Source of the DNA: Streptomyces cyaneogriseus subsp. noncyanogenus
GTDB taxonomy: Bacteria > Actinomycetota > Actinomycetes > Streptomycetales > Streptomycetaceae
Assembly: GCF_000931445.1 (NCBI RefSeq)
Contig: NZ_CP010849.1
Location: 4,402,001-4,466,000 of the forward strand
Direction: 5' to 3'
Length of the DNA stretch: 64,000 nucleotides
Part shown: one piece after another, positions 39,113-49,483 of the stretch
Layout of the letters: each line of letters begins with the position of its first letter
Position numbering within the stretch: the stretch's first letter is position 1
Notes under the pieces: model-generated
Seen by the model: the letters and a program-made list of their open reading frames with translations, nothing else
Database searches by the model: none
What the model was told of the DNA's origin: nothing
Position numbers and translations under genes: made by a program

Positions 39113-39910
39113 TCAGTAGGCCAGGGCGTCGTCCATGCTCGACTGCCAGTACGTCACCGCCAGGGAGCTGTCGTAGTAGACGCCCTTGGCGGGCAAGGAC
39201 GGCGTCGCCGCGGCGCCGCCGCTGCTGTTGGGGGTGCTGCCCTGGAAGCTGACCGTCAGACGGCGGCCGGTGGTGCCGCCGTCGCCGCTGCCGTCGGCGG
39301 CCGCCAGCAGGACGCCCGCGTAGCCGGACTCCCCGGGAGCCAGGGCCGTCACCGCCTGGGGCCGGGAGCTCTCGATCGCGCTGGGCACCCACTGCATCTC
39401 GTCGAAGCGGAGCACCGGGTAGTAGGTCAGGTTGCACGTCTTCGAGCCGGTGTTCTTCACCGTGATCAGCATGTGGTTGAGCGGGCGGGAGACCTGCTGG
39501 GCGGTGACGGCGGTGTTGGAGCCGTTGCACAGGACGGGGCTGGTGGATCCCTGGGGGGCCGAGGTGCCGCCCCGGCCGGCGGAGGACGCCGCCTTCCCCG
39601 AGTCGCTGCCGGTGCCCCCGCCGGAGGCCGCGGTGGTGGCCCGGCCGGTGCCCGAACCGTTCGTGGTGCCCGCGTCCGACTGTGCGGAGCCGCCGGACGC
39701 CGCCCCCTCGGACGCGGCGCCGGTGCCGGACGCGGACCCGCCGCCGGGCGTCGCGGACGCCGTGGGCGTCGCGGGCTTGGACGCCCCCTCGTCCTTCACG
39801 CCGGTGCCGTCGTTGCACGCGGTCAGCGCGAGGGCGGCGAGGGTGACGCCGGCCGCGGCGAGCAGACGGGCGCGGGGGGCGGAGGGGCGGCGGGTGCGGG
39901 ACGTACGCAT
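39113..39910 (-). CDS. DUF4232 lipoprotein
   Basis: A 265-residue exported lipoprotein. The signal peptide has RTRRPSAPRARLLAAAGVTLAALALTAC-type features ending in the lipobox LTAC at about residue 32. A Ser/Gly/Thr/Ala-rich linker spans about 35-125, and DUF4232 occupies the rest (VLCNGSNTAVTAQQVSRP, ITVKNTGSKTCNLTYYPVL). DUF4232 is a beta-sandwich of unknown function, common on Streptomyces surfaces. It lies convergent with hemB and divergent from a membrane HTH gene 220 bp away. Nothing in its surroundings tells the role. Confidence 0.87.
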   Translation of the reverse strand: MRTSRTRRPSAPRARLLAAAGVTLAALALTACNDGTGVKDEGASKPATPTASATPGGGSASGTGAASEGAASGGSAQSDAGTTNGSGTGRATTAASGGGTGSDSGKAASSAGRGGTSAPQGSTSPVLCNGSNTAVTAQQVSRPLNHMLITVKNTGSKTCNLTYYPVLRFDEMQWVPSAIESSRPQAVTALAPGESGYAGVLLAAADGSGDGGTTGRRLTVSFQGSTPNSSGGAAATPSLPAKGVYYDSSLAVTYWQSSMDDALAY

Positions 39911-40090
39911 GGCTGTTTCTCCCGTTCGAGGGGTGTGGCGCGGCCGCTGGTCCGGGTTCCGGGGGCGGCGTGCTTGGATGACCGGAGCTTGTCCGGTGTT
40001 CCGTCCCAGCCGCCACGCCTGGCGGGGCATCAGGGACGCTGGAACGCCGGTGAAGCTGTGACCAGGGGAAACGACCGTCCCCTGGAACGC

Positions 40091-40121
40091 GGGGATGGGA
40101 CACGGGGATGGGACAGGGGGA
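40091..40121 (+). promoter_or_regulatory. G-quadruplex-type motif over a ribosome binding site
   Basis: GGGGATGGGACACGGGG is followed by ATGGG and GGGGG, giving five G-runs with loops of 2-4 bases, directly 10-40 bp before ATG 40131. The last run is also the ribosome binding site. The ATGGGACA unit is repeated. Confidence 0.4.
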
Positions 40122-40130
40122 GGACCGACC

Positions 40131-41837
40131 ATGACCGGAGACACCGCCGCGGCGGAGTTCGCCGCGCTGCTGAGGGAGCTGAAGGAACGCTCCGGGCTGA
40201 GCTACGGGGTGCTCGCCAGACGGCTGCACATGAGCACGTCCACACTGCACCGCTACTGCAACGGGGACGCCGTGCCCACGGACTACGCGCCCGTGGAGCG
40301 GCTGGCCCGCCTGTGCAAGGCGTCCTCCGGGGAACTGGTGGAGCTCCACCGGCGCTGGGTGCTGGCGGACGCGACGCGAGGGCGTAAGGGAGCCGGGACG
40401 GCCGGTCGCGCCGGGGCGACCGGCCCGGCCGAAGCGCCCGCTTCCGGTTCCGTCTCCGCTCCCGGTTCCGGGGCCGGGGGTGCGCCCGGTACCGGGGAGA
40501 CCGCCGGGGTGAGGGATGCCTCGGCGGCTGGGGGTGCTTCCGCGTCCGGGAGTGCCTCGGGGGCCGGGGCTTCCGGGGCTGGTGCGTCCGACTCCGAGAG
40601 CGCGCCCGAGTCCGAGTCCGAGAGGGCGGCCGGTCCCGGGGGTGACCCCGTGACCGGGGACGCCCCCGGTGACGCTCGGGCGGCGGCGGCGGCGGCCGCG
40701 GCGGCGGCCGCGGCGGCGGCCCTCCCGCAGGCGCCGGCGTCCGGCGGGCCGGCCGGTGACGCGCGGCCGGGGCAGGCGCCGTCCGGCGAGGCCCGCCGGC
40801 CGGAAGGGTCCCCGCCCGCGGAGGAGCTGCCGCGCCCGGCGGGGGGACCGGAGCGGGCAGCCGCGTCGCGCGGGCGGCGCCGTACCCGGGTCGCGCTCGC
40901 CGCCGGGATCGCCGTGGCCGCCGTCGCCGGTCTCGTCACCCTGGCCGTGGGCCTGCCCTCCGACGGGTCGGACGAGGGCCGCCGGCAACCGGCAGGGGCC
41001 GTCTCCGCCGGGCCGGAGAGGACGGGCGGCACACGGGCTCCGGCACAGCCCTCCCGCTCCGCCGCGCCGTCCCTCTCGCCCTCGCCCTCGCCCTCGCGCG
41101 AGAAGAAGGACGGGGCCACCGCGTCGGCGCCCGGGCCCTCCGCCTCCGCGAGCGCTGACAGCGGCGCCGACGGCCGGGGCGGCGGGGCCGCCGAGGGACG
41201 GGCCGCGCCCGGCCCCCGGGCGGGCGCCCCGCTGACCGTGTCGGTCCAGCCGTACACCTGGGAGGGGCCGTGCGACCAGCGCTATCTGGTGAACCGTCCG
41301 CCGCAGGAGGTGTCCCCGCCGCCGGTGGAGCAGGACGCGCCGGCCTGGGTGGCCAAGTACGGCGCGGTGTCCTCGGGGCGGCAGTTCGTGACGCTCACCG
41401 TCCAGGGCACCGGCGAGGAGACGGTGGTCGTCAAGAGCCTGAAGGTGCGCATGGCCGGCAAACGGGCGCCGCTCGCCTGGAACGACTACGTCATGGGATA
41501 TCCCGGCGTCGGCTGCGGCGGAGGCGTCCCGGAGCGGTTCTTCACCGTGGCGCTCGACGCCGCCCGCCCCGCGGTCGTCCCCCAGGCGGGAGGCGCCGAC
41601 TTCCCGTTCAAGGTGTCCGAGTCCGACCCGGAGGTGTACCACGTCCTGGCCGACGCCTCCGCCTACGACGTGCGCTGGTACCTGGAGCTGGAGTGGTCCA
41701 GCGGCTCCCGGCACGGGACGCTGCGGATCGACGACGAGGGCCGGCCCTTCCGCACCAGCGGCAACAACGGGCGGCCCGCCTACGAGTTCCCCCTCGGCGG
41801 CGAGAAGTGGGTCGAGGAGGGGACGACGACCGGGTGA
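40131..41837 (+). CDS. Membrane-anchored HTH protein with extracellular domain
   Basis: A 568-residue protein with three parts. Residues 5-80 form an XRE-type HTH (FAALLRELKERSGLSYGVLARR, HMSTSTLHRYCNG). A Ser/Ala/Gly-rich linker at about 85-250 includes a 16-residue Ala tract coded by GCG/GCC repeats. A single transmembrane helix follows at about 258-282 (VALAAGIAVAAVAGLVTLAVG), then a Ser/Pro linker and an external beta-rich domain (360-560). This arrangement suits a one-component sensor that carries an external signal to DNA without a kinase. The signal and targets are unknown. Confidence 0.78.
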   Translation: MTGDTAAAEFAALLRELKERSGLSYGVLARRLHMSTSTLHRYCNGDAVPTDYAPVERLARLCKASSGELVELHRRWVLADATRGRKGAGTAGRAGATGPAEAPASGSVSAPGSGAGGAPGTGETAGVRDASAAGGASASGSASGAGASGAGASDSESAPESESERAAGPGGDPVTGDAPGDARAAAAAAAAAAAAAALPQAPASGGPAGDARPGQAPSGEARRPEGSPPAEELPRPAGGPERAAASRGRRRTRVALAAGIAVAAVAGLVTLAVGLPSDGSDEGRRQPAGAVSAGPERTGGTRAPAQPSRSAAPSLSPSPSPSREKKDGATASAPGPSASASADSGADGRGGGAAEGRAAPGPRAGAPLTVSVQPYTWEGPCDQRYLVNRPPQEVSPPPVEQDAPAWVAKYGAVSSGRQFVTLTVQGTGEETVVVKSLKVRMAGKRAPLAWNDYVMGYPGVGCGGGVPERFFTVALDAARPAVVPQAGGADFPFKVSESDPEVYHVLADASAYDVRWYLELEWSSGSRHGTLRIDDEGRPFRTSGNNGRPAYEFPLGGEKWVEEGTTTG

Positions 41838-41949
41838 GCGGGCGGCGGGGCGGTCCGGTGTCCGGATCCCGGAAGTCCGCGTGTAGACGGCAGGTATGTC
41901 TCTAGGGTGCGGGCGGAAGCCGCGCCGCCGTCCCGAAGGAGCCCGTGCC

Positions 41950-43197
41950 GTGACCGTCCGCGAGAGCGTGACCCGACCCGCCCCCCTTCCGCCGCTCGCC
42001 GCGCGGGCCCGCTCGGCCGGGGGCTCGCCCGTGCGCGACATCCTCGCCGTCACCGCCCGCCCCGAGGTGATCAACTTCGCGGGCGGGCTGCCCGCGCCGG
42101 AGCTGTTCGACGCGGAGGGGATCGCCGCCGCCTTCCAGGCGGTGCTCGCCGAGTCGCCCGAGCGGGCCCTGCAGTACTCCACGACGGAGGGCGAACCGGC
42201 GCTGCGGGCCGCGCTCGCCGCCCGCCTCAGCGCCCGGTCCCTGCCCACCGGCCCCGACGACATGCTCATCACCACCGGCTCCCAGCAGGCCCTGTCCCTG
42301 CTCGCCACCGCGCTGCTCGAACCCGGCGACACCGTCCTGGTGGAGGAGCCGTGCTATCTGGCGGCCCTCCAGGTCTTCGGCTTCGCGGGCGCCCGGGTGG
42401 TGCCCGTGCCCGGCGACGCCGACGGCCTGGACCCGGCGGCGCTGGAGGAACTGGTGCGGCGTGAACGGCCGAAGCTGCTCTACACGGTGCCCACCTTCCA
42501 GAACCCCACCGGCCGCACCCTGCCCGCCGGGCGCCGGGCCGCCGTCGCCGAGGTCGCCGCCCGCTGCGGGCTGTGGATCGTGGAGGACGACCCGTACGGC
42601 GAGCTGCGGTTCGAGGGCGAGCGGGTGCCGTGGATCGCCTCCCTCGACGCCGCCCGCGACCGCACCGTGCTGCTCGGCTCCTTCTCCAAGGTGATGGCCC
42701 CGGGCCTGCGGCTGGGGTGGCTGCGCGCCCCGGCCGCGCTGCGCCGCGCCTGCGTGGTGGCCAAGCAGGCCGCCGACCTGCACACCCCCACCGTCAACCA
42801 GCTCGCCGCCGCCCGCTATCTGGCCGACCGGGACCTGGACGCCCATGTCGCGCGGGTCGCGGGCGTGTACCGCGTCCACCGGGACGCCATGCTGGCGGGG
42901 CTGGCGGATGCCCTTCCCGAGGGCGCCACCTGGAACCGTCCCGAGGGCGGCATGTTCCTGTGGGCCCGTCTCCCGGAGCGGTACGACACCACCGCGCTGC
43001 TCCCGGCGGTGGTCCGCCGCGACGTGGCGTACGTCCCCGGCGCGCCCTTCCACGCCGGTGAGCCCGACCGCTCGACGCTGCGGCTGTGCTTCGTGACGCA
43101 GACGCCCGAGGAGATCGCCGAAGGGCTGCGGAGGCTGGGGAAGGGGCTCCGGGAGGGCCTGCGGGAGGGACTCCGGGAAGGGGCCGCGGCTCGGTGA
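41950..43197 (+). CDS. PLP-dependent aminotransferase, fold type I
   Basis: A 415-residue aminotransferase like 2-aminoadipate/aromatic aminotransferases (LysN, MocR C-terminal group). Landmarks are INFAGGLPAPELFD near the start, ITTGSQQALSLLATAL, TVPTFQNPTGRTLP, ESDDPYGELRF-like VEDDPYGELRF with the PLP-binding Asp/Tyr, and the Schiff-base Lys in LLGSFSKVMAPGLRLGWL. The C-terminus ends in a GLREGLREG repeat. GTG 41950 has AAGGAG eight bases upstream; a longer frame to 41896 exists. No MocR-type HTH is fused. Substrate unknown. Confidence 0.9.
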   Translation: MTVRESVTRPAPLPPLAARARSAGGSPVRDILAVTARPEVINFAGGLPAPELFDAEGIAAAFQAVLAESPERALQYSTTEGEPALRAALAARLSARSLPTGPDDMLITTGSQQALSLLATALLEPGDTVLVEEPCYLAALQVFGFAGARVVPVPGDADGLDPAALEELVRRERPKLLYTVPTFQNPTGRTLPAGRRAAVAEVAARCGLWIVEDDPYGELRFEGERVPWIASLDAARDRTVLLGSFSKVMAPGLRLGWLRAPAALRRACVVAKQAADLHTPTVNQLAAARYLADRDLDAHVARVAGVYRVHRDAMLAGLADALPEGATWNRPEGGMFLWARLPERYDTTALLPAVVRRDVAYVPGAPFHAGEPDRSTLRLCFVTQTPEEIAEGLRRLGKGLREGLREGLREGAAAR

Positions 43198-43302
43198 CCG
43201 GCCGGTGGGCGGCGGGGGCGGTGCCGGGGGCCGCGGGACCTAGGACCAATGGCGGGGGGCGGTTGCGGCCGGGGGCGGCGGACGGGGCGAGGGGGGCGTT
43301 CG

Positions 43303-43308
43303 TACGGT
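43303..43308 (+). promoter_or_regulatory. -10 box of the leaderless NAT gene
   Basis: TACGGT matches TANNNT and ends exactly six bases before ATG 43315. No ribosome binding site is present. Confidence 0.5.
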
Positions 43309-43314
43309 GAGGGC

Positions 43315-44154
43315 ATGCCTGACACCGTGCAGAGGACGCCGTTCGACCTGGACACCTATCTGAAGCGGATCGGCTGGGAGGGGGAGCGGCGCGCCGATAC
43401 GGCGACGCTGCGGGGGCTGCACCTCGCCCACATGCGGTCCATCCCGTTCGAGAACCTGGACGCCGTCGGTGGCCGGGCGCCCTCGCTCGACCTCGCCGAC
43501 CTGACCGCCAAGCTGCTCCACGACCGGCGCGGTGGCTACTGCTACGAGCACAACACGCTGTTCGCCGCCGCGCTCGGGGCGCTGGGCTTCGACGTCACCC
43601 GCCTGGCCGCGCGGGTGGTGGTGGGCGCCGACCGCCTGGAGAGCCGCCCCCGCACCCATATGGCGCTGCTGGCCGGCGTCCCGGGCGAGCCGCGGCCCTA
43701 CCTCGCCGACGTCGGCTTCGGCGCGAGCGGCGCCCTGCTGGAACCGGTGCCGCTGACCACCGGCACCGAGTTCCACGGCGCCGGGCGCCGCCACCGCCTG
43801 GTCCACGCGCCGCACCGGGGTCCGCTGGAGATGTGGGTGCTGGAGGCGTTCCGGGCGGCGGAGGGCGACTGGGAGGCGCAGTACGCGTTCACCCTGGAGC
43901 CCTTCGAGCACGCCGACTTCGAGGTGATCAACTGGCACATCGCCACCAGCCCGCGGTCGCCGTTCAGCCGCCGCCCCTATGCGCAGCGCACCGCGGCGGA
44001 CCGGTACCTCCTCCTCGACGGCCGTCTGCTGACCGAGGTCCGCGCCGACGGGAGGGTCACCGAGCGGGAGCTGACGGAGGAGGCGGAGGTCCGGCGGGTG
44101 CTGGAGGAGGAGTTCGGTGTCCGGGTGCCGGAGGGGCTGACGCTGCCGGACTGA
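43315..44154 (+). CDS. Arylamine N-acetyltransferase
   Basis: A 279-residue NAT enzyme. The catalytic triad is visible as Cys in RRGGYCYEHNTLF (about residue 73), His in RTHMALL (about 113) and Asp in LADVGFGASG (about 129). IPFENLDAV is the conserved N-terminal block. NATs move acetyl from acetyl-CoA to arylamines and hydrazines; related amide synthases close ansamycin rings, but no polyketide genes lie nearby. It is a single gene with a leaderless-type promoter and a bidirectional terminator downstream, shared with argS. Confidence 0.94.
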   Translation: MPDTVQRTPFDLDTYLKRIGWEGERRADTATLRGLHLAHMRSIPFENLDAVGGRAPSLDLADLTAKLLHDRRGGYCYEHNTLFAAALGALGFDVTRLAARVVVGADRLESRPRTHMALLAGVPGEPRPYLADVGFGASGALLEPVPLTTGTEFHGAGRRHRLVHAPHRGPLEMWVLEAFRAAEGDWEAQYAFTLEPFEHADFEVINWHIATSPRSPFSRRPYAQRTAADRYLLLDGRLLTEVRADGRVTERELTEEAEVRRVLEEEFGVRVPEGLTLPD

Positions 44155-44179
44155 CCGCCCGGCGGCCCTCCCGTACGCG

Positions 44180-44216
44180 CGACGCCCTCCCGGTGACCAC
44201 CACCGGGAGGGCGTCG
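44180..44216. terminator. Bidirectional hairpin between NAT gene and argS
   Basis: CGACGCCCTCCCGGTG (44180-44195) pairs perfectly with CACCGGGAGGGCGTCG (44201-44216), a 16-bp stem with a 5-nt loop, between convergent genes. Confidence 0.9.
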
Positions 44217-44260
44217 CGTCGTCCGTGCGGTTCCTGCCGTCCGCGCCGTCCGTGACGGGG

Positions 44261-46024
<1,764 letters not shown>

Positions 46025-46198
46025 AGGTAAGGGTGCCGTTCTCCTCGTGGGGATGGATAGACACGGCCAGTATCCCATGGGGGTAAAGCCGTTTTCCCGG
46101 TCGCGGGCGCGTCTGGGAGGATGGGGAGGTCAGGGCTTCAGATGGTCAGGACTTTCCACACTCCCCGAGTTCCGAGAATCAAAGAGGACGTGCCGATC

Positions 46199-47929
46199 GT
46201 GGCTCAGAGCACCGAGACCACCGACTGGGTCTCCCGTTACGCGGATGAGGTCATCGCCGAGTCGGAGCGCCGGGCCCCGGGCAAACCGGTCGTCGTCGCG
46301 TCCGGGCTCTCCCCGTCCGGGCCCATCCACCTGGGGAACCTGCGTGAGGTCATGACCCCCCACCTCGTCGCCGACGAGATCCGGCGCCGCGGCCGTCAGG
46401 TGCGGCACCTGATCTCCTGGGACGACTACGACCGGTACCGCAAGGTGCCGGCGGGCGTCGCCGGGGTCGACGAGAGCTGGGCCGAGCACGTCGGCAAGCC
46501 GCTGACCTCCGTCCCGGCCCCCGCGGGGTCCCCCCACCCGAACTGGGCCGAGCACTTCAAGGCCGCGATGGTCGAGTCGCTGGCCGCGCTGGGCGTCCAG
46601 TTCGACGGGATCAGCCAGACCGTGCAGTACACCTCGGGCGTCTACCGGGACCAGATCCTGCACGCGATGCGGCACCGCGGGGACATCGACGCCGTCCTCG
46701 CCCAGTACCGGACCAAGAAGGGGCCGGAGAAGAAGTCGCAGAAGCCGGTCGACGAGGCCGAGCTGGAGGCCGCCGAGGGCTCGGGCGCCGCGTCCGAGGA
46801 CGACGGCAGCTCCGGTTCCGCCGGGTACTTCCCGTACAAGCCGTACTGCGGCAACTGCGAGAAGGACTTCACCACCGTCACCGCCTACGACGACGACTCC
46901 ACCGAGATGACGTACGCCTGCACCGCGTGCGGCTTCTCGGAGACCGTCCGCCTCAGCGAGTTCAACCGCGGCAAGCTGGTCTGGAAGGTCGACTGGCCCA
47001 TGCGCTGGGCCTACGAGGGCGTGATCTTCGAGCCGAGCGGTGTGGACCACACCTCGCCGGGCTCCAGCTTCCAGGTGGGTGGCCAGATCGTCGGGATCTT
47101 CGGCGGCAAGCAGCCGATCGGCCCGATGTACGCCTTCGTCGGCATCAGCGGCATGGCGAAGATGTCGTCCTCGCGCGGCGGCGTGCCCACCCCGGCCGAC
47201 GCGCTGAAGATCATGGAGCCGCAGCTCCTGCGCTGGCTGTACGCCCGCCGCAAGCCCAACCAGTCCTTCAAGGTCGCCTTCGACCAGGAGATCCAGCGGC
47301 TCTACGACGAGTGGGACCGCCTGGAGGCCAAGGTCGCCGACGGCACGGCGCTGCCGGCCGACGCGGCCGCGCACACGCGTGCCGTGCGCACCGCCTCCGG
47401 TGACCTGCCGAGGACGCCCCGTCCGCTGCCGTACCGGACCCTGGCCTCCGTCGCCGACATCACCGCCGGCCACGAGGACCAGGCGCTGCGGATCCTCGGC
47501 GAGCTGGACCCGGAGCAGCCGCTGGCCTCCCTCGACGAGGTCCGGCCGCGGTACGACAAGGCCGAGGCGTGGATCAACACCCACGTCCCCGCCGACCAGC
47601 GGACCATCGTCCGGGACGAGCCCGACACCGAGCTGCTGAAGTCGCTCGACGACCAGGGCCGGGAGTCGGTCCGGCTGCTGCTGGACGGGCTCGCCGACCA
47701 CTGGTCGCTGGACGGGCTGACCCACCTCGTCTACGGCGTGCCCAAGGTGCAGGCCGGGTTCTCCGCCGACGCCACGCCCAAGGAGCTGCCGCCGGAGATC
47801 AAGACCGCCCAGCGGTCCTTCTTCGCGCTGCTCTACCACCTGCTCGTCGGCCGCGACACCGGCCCGCGCCTGCCCACGCTGCTGCTGGCCGTGGGGCAGG
47901 ACCGGGTGCGCAGGCTGCTCGGCGAGTAA
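46199..47929 (+). CDS. lysS: Class I lysyl-tRNA synthetase
   Basis: A 576-residue LysRS of the archaeal-type class I group, which Streptomyces use instead of the class II enzyme. The HIGH motif is SGLSPSGPIHLGNLREV at about 40, and the KMSKS motif is AKMSSSRGG at about 320. A zinc-ribbon-like insertion carries two CxxC pairs (YCGNCEKD and ACTACGF). An acidic Ser/Asp-rich loop (about 190-210) is inserted before it. GTG 46199 has AGAGGA upstream; GTG 46190 is an in-frame alternative. A strong hairpin follows. It charges tRNA-Lys. Confidence 0.96.
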   Translation: MAQSTETTDWVSRYADEVIAESERRAPGKPVVVASGLSPSGPIHLGNLREVMTPHLVADEIRRRGRQVRHLISWDDYDRYRKVPAGVAGVDESWAEHVGKPLTSVPAPAGSPHPNWAEHFKAAMVESLAALGVQFDGISQTVQYTSGVYRDQILHAMRHRGDIDAVLAQYRTKKGPEKKSQKPVDEAELEAAEGSGAASEDDGSSGSAGYFPYKPYCGNCEKDFTTVTAYDDDSTEMTYACTACGFSETVRLSEFNRGKLVWKVDWPMRWAYEGVIFEPSGVDHTSPGSSFQVGGQIVGIFGGKQPIGPMYAFVGISGMAKMSSSRGGVPTPADALKIMEPQLLRWLYARRKPNQSFKVAFDQEIQRLYDEWDRLEAKVADGTALPADAAAHTRAVRTASGDLPRTPRPLPYRTLASVADITAGHEDQALRILGELDPEQPLASLDEVRPRYDKAEAWINTHVPADQRTIVRDEPDTELLKSLDDQGRESVRLLLDGLADHWSLDGLTHLVYGVPKVQAGFSADATPKELPPEIKTAQRSFFALLYHLLVGRDTGPRLPTLLLAVGQDRVRRLLGE

Positions 47930-47946
47930 CCCGGCCCGAACAGCGA

Positions 47947-47980
47947 AAGGGGGCGCCCGGTGTCCACCGGGTGCCCCCTT
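47947..47980. terminator. Bidirectional hairpin after lysS
   Basis: AAGGGGGCGCCCGGTG (47947-47962) pairs with CACCGGGTGCCCCCTT (47965-47980), a 16-bp inverted repeat with one G-U pair and T residues at the end. It separates lysS from the convergent DUF2637 gene. Confidence 0.88.
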
Positions 47981-48020
47981 CGTCGTACCCGCCGCGTGCC
48001 CGCCGCGGACCCGCCGCCGC

Positions 48021-49349
48021 TCAGGCGATGTGGTCCTCCTCCAGCTCCGCGTTGAAGCGGGCGGAGAACCGGTCCACCAGCAGCTTGATGTCGGCGTCGG
48101 TCAGGACGATGGAGAAGGTCGCCTCGATGTTGTCGCCGAACTCGCGCGGCGTCGGGAAGCTGCCGTTGATCGACTGCTTGAAGACCTGGTAGAACGCCTC
48201 CTCGTCCGGTTCGGCGGCCGCGTGCGCCTCGGGAGTCTCGCGCGGGTCGACCGCCTCGGCGGGGGCGGGGGCGCCGCCTCCCTCGCCCAGCTCGCGGGTG
48301 CGGTGCGGGCCCACCGGGACGGGGAAGCTGCCGGTCTCCTCCGGGGAGGGCTCGTGCGGCGGGGGCTCCTCGTCGTACTGGTCCCAGTACTCCTCCGCCT
48401 GCTTCTGCTCCTCGTACCACTGGGCGTACTGCTCGGCCGGGTCGTACGTCGGGTCGTAGCCGCCCTGGTACTCGACCTGGCGGGGGGTGTTGAACCAGGG
48501 GCTCTGGTCGGCCTCGGGGGCGGGCACCGTCTCGGGGGCGGGCTGCCCGCCCGGACCACCGCCGCGGTCGCCCTCCAGCTCGGGGCGGCGCCCGGGGGCG
48601 GGCACGCCGGCTCCGGCGCGGGCCGGATCGTGCTGCGGGGCCGGCGGGATCAGCGCCGGTTCGATGCCCGCGGCGGCCAGCCCGGCGGGGGCCGTCTCGG
48701 AGAGGGGGACGCCGTAGCGGGCCAGCCGCAGCGGCATCAGGGACTCCACCGGGGCCTTGCGGCGCCAGGCGCGGCCGAAGCGGGAGCGCAGCCGGGCCTG
48801 GTAGACGAGGCGCTCCTGCTCCAGCTTGATGACCTGGTCGTAGGAGCGCAGCTCCCACAGCTTCATCCGGCGCCACAGCAGGAAGGTCGGTACGGGGGAG
48901 AGCAGCCAGCGGGTGAGGCGGACGCCCTCCATGTGCTTGTCGGCGGTGATGTCGGCGATCCGGCCGACCGCGTGCCGGGCCGCCTCGACGGCGACCACGA
49001 ACAGCACCGGGATCACCGCGTGCATGCCCACGCCCAGCGGGTCCGGCCAGGCCGCCGCGCCGTTGAAGGCGATCGTCGCGGCCGTCAGCAGCCAGGCCGT
49101 CTGCCGCAGCAGCGGGAAGGGGATGCGGATCCAGGTCAGCAGCAGGTCCAGGGCGAGCAGCACGCAGATGCCCGCGTCGATGCCGATCGGGAAGACGTAA
49201 CTGAAGCTGCCGAAGCCCTTCTTGAGGGCCAGGTCGAGCACGGCCGCGTAGGACCCGGCGAAGCCGATGCCGGCGATGATGACGGCACCGGTGACGACCA
49301 CGCCGATGAGAACCCGGTGCATCCGTGTCAGCTGCAGTGGCGCGGCCAC
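48021..49349 (-). CDS. DUF2637 membrane protein (SpdB-like)
   Basis: A 442-residue protein. The first 130 residues form about four transmembrane helices of the DUF2637 domain (VLIGVVVTGAVIIAGIGFAGSY, FPIGIDAGICVLLALDLLLTW). A basic helix follows, then a long cytoplasmic Pro/Glu/Gly-rich region and an acidic C-terminus ending LEEDHIA. DUF2637 also occurs in the SpdB spread proteins of Streptomyces conjugative plasmids, but this copy sits in core chromosomal surroundings next to lysS. GTG 49349 is chosen because GGGAGGGG lies 7 nt upstream. Function unknown. Confidence 0.82.
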   Translation of the reverse strand: MAAPLQLTRMHRVLIGVVVTGAVIIAGIGFAGSYAAVLDLALKKGFGSFSYVFPIGIDAGICVLLALDLLLTWIRIPFPLLRQTAWLLTAATIAFNGAAAWPDPLGVGMHAVIPVLFVVAVEAARHAVGRIADITADKHMEGVRLTRWLLSPVPTFLLWRRMKLWELRSYDQVIKLEQERLVYQARLRSRFGRAWRRKAPVESLMPLRLARYGVPLSETAPAGLAAAGIEPALIPPAPQHDPARAGAGVPAPGRRPELEGDRGGGPGGQPAPETVPAPEADQSPWFNTPRQVEYQGGYDPTYDPAEQYAQWYEEQKQAEEYWDQYDEEPPPHEPSPEETGSFPVPVGPHRTRELGEGGGAPAPAEAVDPRETPEAHAAAEPDEEAFYQVFKQSINGSFPTPREFGDNIEATFSIVLTDADIKLLVDRFSARFNAELEEDHIA

Positions 49350-49483
49350 CCGTACCCCTCCCGTTGCGTGTTCTTGCGCGCAACAGAGTGGCACATGTGT
49401 TCAGGGGAACGGGTGGCCGGTCGGTTCCGGCGGTCGTCCTCGATGCCTTTATCCGGCTTGTGCGGACACTCGGTGGCGGGGTG

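Noticed and set aside
37977..42332. A 1451-codon frame on the minus strand across hemB, the DUF4232 gene and the membrane HTH gene
   Set aside because: It is antisense to three genes with clear families, has no domain of its own, and is the kind of long open frame that high GC creates.
46025..46198. A T-box or other riboswitch between argS and lysS
   Set aside because: No specifier stem, T-box sequence or terminator/antiterminator pair is visible in the 174 bp.
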